This document shows, in pieces, positions 50,532 to 51,783 of a stretch of 51,783 nucleotides of DNA. The translations under genes were made by a program, and so were the position numbers. Within the stretch, counting starts at the first letter, position 1, and every line of letters begins with the position of its first letter. This stretch comes from Caldilineaceae bacterium (GTDB taxonomy: Bacteria > Chloroflexota > Anaerolineae > Caldilineales > Caldilineaceae), in contig JAHBVH010000058.1 of NCBI GenBank assembly GCA_019637645.1, positions 1-51,783 of the forward strand. Direction: 5' to 3'. The notes beneath the pieces were generated by a model. The model was not told the origin of the DNA. It searched no databases and saw nothing but the letters and a program-made list of their open reading frames with translations.

Positions 50532-51783
50532 ATGATGGGCGGACCGGGAAGATTATTGCAAGATGAAGTACGCAAACCGCGTAGCGTACGCTTGACCTTA
50601 GGACGCTTTAGTCGCTATTTTCGGCCCTATTGGCACTGGCTGTTGGTGGTGGCCCTGCTGTTGGTGATCAATGCCTGGGTGCAGGTGATCACCCCCGGCT
50701 TGATTGGGCAAGCCGTCGATTGCTATCTGGCACCACAAGCGGCCGCAGCCGTGGCCCTCCCCGCAGGGAGCACCAGCGCCAGCGAACAGAACTGCTGGTA
50801 CGATACCTTGCCGCCGAACGCCAGTGCAGAAGCACGGATGGGGGGCCTCTTACGGCTCTCCTTGTGGCTGATTGTACTCTATGTCGCAGGCTCGATCAGT
50901 GGCGGGAGCATGTTCTTTTTGATGGGCTGGACCGGACAGCTCGTGCTGCGTCGCCTTCAAGTCTCGCTCTTTGAACATTTGCACCGGCTCTCCTTAAGCT
51001 TTTATAGCAAAACGGAGAGTGGCGATTTAATGAGCCGCATCACCAACGATGTGAATACCATCCAGCAAGCGATTGGCTTTGCCCTGGTCCAAGTTCTCAG
51101 TGGGGTCTTGCTCCTAGCCTGGATCGCCTACAATATGCTAACCACGAATTTCGTCTATGGCTTATTGAGCTTGGCCGTGCTTCCTTTGATGGTAGTCGCC
51201 ACCTTGTGGTTTAGCAGCCAAGCCCGCAAAGCCTTCCGCGCCTCGCGCGAGAAGATTGGCGATGTCAACGCCGAGCTACAAGAGGGCATTTCCGGCGTGC
51301 GCGAGGTGCAAGCCTTTGGCCGCGAAGGGGCCAATATTGAACGCTTTACCCAAAGTAGCGCCGCTTATCGGGATGCCAATGTGCGCGCCGTGGCCTATAC
51401 CTCGGCGTTGGGGCCAACCCTGGAAGCGCTTGGCTATTTAGCCATTGCGATTTCGGCGGGCGTGGGCAGCTTCTACCTGCTCCGTGGGCAAACTTTGGGA
51501 GGCGCCACCGTTTCGCTGGGGTTGATTGTTGCCTTTTTGGGCTACGTTCAACGCTTCAATCAGCCCATCGTGCAGATCAGCATTATGTGGGCCAATGTCC
51601 AGAGTGCCATTGCAGGTGGCGAACGGATCTTTGATCTGTTGGACGAAATGCCCGAGATCCAGGAAAAGCGCGATGCCAAACCGCTGCCGCCGATTCAGGG
51701 ACGCGTGGTCTACCAGAATGTCCAGGCGGAGTACAAAAGCGATGAACCAGTGCTGCGCAATGTCAACCTCACGGCAGAGGTGG
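50532..51783 (+). CDS. Second ABC exporter half-transporter (partial, cut by window end)
   Basis: An open frame from the ATG at 50532 (AAAAGGAG about nine bases upstream; a second ATG at 50535) to the window edge, 417 codons. It encodes the membrane domain of an ABC exporter: SRYFRPYWHWLLVVALLL, a cysteine-containing extracellular loop near residue 88 (SEQNCWYD), LHRLSLSFYSKTESGDLMSR (the usual coupling region), REVQAFGRE and the start of the nucleotide-binding domain (VVYQNVQAEYKSDEPVLRNV). The ATPase motifs lie beyond the window, so activity cannot be judged. It pairs with the preceding gene. Confidence 0.9.
   Translation, partial: MMGGPGRLLQDEVRKPRSVRLTLGRFSRYFRPYWHWLLVVALLLVINAWVQVITPGLIGQAVDCYLAPQAAAAVALPAGSTSASEQNCWYDTLPPNASAEARMGGLLRLSLWLIVLYVAGSISGGSMFFLMGWTGQLVLRRLQVSLFEHLHRLSLSFYSKTESGDLMSRITNDVNTIQQAIGFALVQVLSGVLLLAWIAYNMLTTNFVYGLLSLAVLPLMVVATLWFSSQARKAFRASREKIGDVNAELQEGISGVREVQAFGREGANIERFTQSSAAYRDANVRAVAYTSALGPTLEALGYLAIAISAGVGSFYLLRGQTLGGATVSLGLIVAFLGYVQRFNQPIVQISIMWANVQSAIAGGERIFDLLDEMPEIQEKRDAKPLPPIQGRVVYQNVQAEYKSDEPVLRNVNLTAEV

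Overview
The window looks like a chromosomal segment of a filamentous or otherwise complex member of the Chloroflexota (Caldilineae/Anaerolineae/Chloroflexia type). This is inferred from gene content: large BTAD/SARP-type regulators fused to STAND ATPases and TPRs, several caspase-fold proteins with WD40 or SH3-like sensors, secreted NHL, WD40 and beta-helix proteins, a subtilase with an 'FLPMV' linker, and a relic of the WD40 C-terminus seen in such regulators. Base composition is moderately GC-rich by eye. No rRNA, tRNA, CRISPR array or transposase was seen.

Layout. (1) 1-9.0 kb: HD-domain phosphohydrolase, secreted subtilase overlapping moaB by 1 nt, then a minus-strand group (MoaD-like protein and the FeS and FAD subunits of a xanthine-dehydrogenase-family enzyme, without the large Mo subunit) and comEC. 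(2) 9.2-11.3 kb: PhyH-type dioxygenase and an M24 metallopeptidase. (3) 11.6-21.8 kb: a cluster of three different caspase-fold (C14) proteins on one strand, with architectures caspase-TM-SH3-like, caspase-nSTAND1-TM-WD40 and caspase-DUF4384-like, plus one gene of unknown function; it ends at a 19-bp-stem bidirectional hairpin terminator. (4) 22.2-28.7 kb: two BTAD-NB-ARC-TPR regulators flanking a small unannotated minus-strand gene for a 37-residue secreted peptide whose predicted mature end is Cys-Thr-Gly-Thr-His-Gly-Gly-Cys. (5) 28.9-42 kb: a putative HExxH metallopeptidase and three large secreted proteins: WD40 + beta-trefoil + VHL-like beta domain; alpha-toxin-like zinc phospholipase C + NHL repeats; and a 1654-residue mosaic with NHL propeller, parallel beta-helix, DUF11-like, papain-like Cys/His/Asn, OAA-family lectin and VHL-like segments. 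(6) 42.2-42.6 kb: a small graveyard of two gene relics. (7) 42.6-45.9 kb: a copper-efflux operon (csoR, copZ, copA) with a recognisable CsoR operator over the predicted start site. (8) 46.2 kb to the end: APH(6)/hydroxyurea-type kinase, CNNM/CorC-type membrane protein, and the two halves of a probable heterodimeric ABC exporter, the second cut by the window edge.

How the parts may work together. The 11.6-28.7 kb block has the parts of a sensing and cell-fate module: membrane caspases with apparently extracellular sensor domains, a caspase coupled to a STAND switch, two peptide- or ligand-responsive-type regulators and a tiny exported peptide between them. This assembly is an inference from gene order and domain content; no part of it is demonstrated by the sequence alone. 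The secreted lectin/toxin-like proteins next to it could be outputs of the same region.
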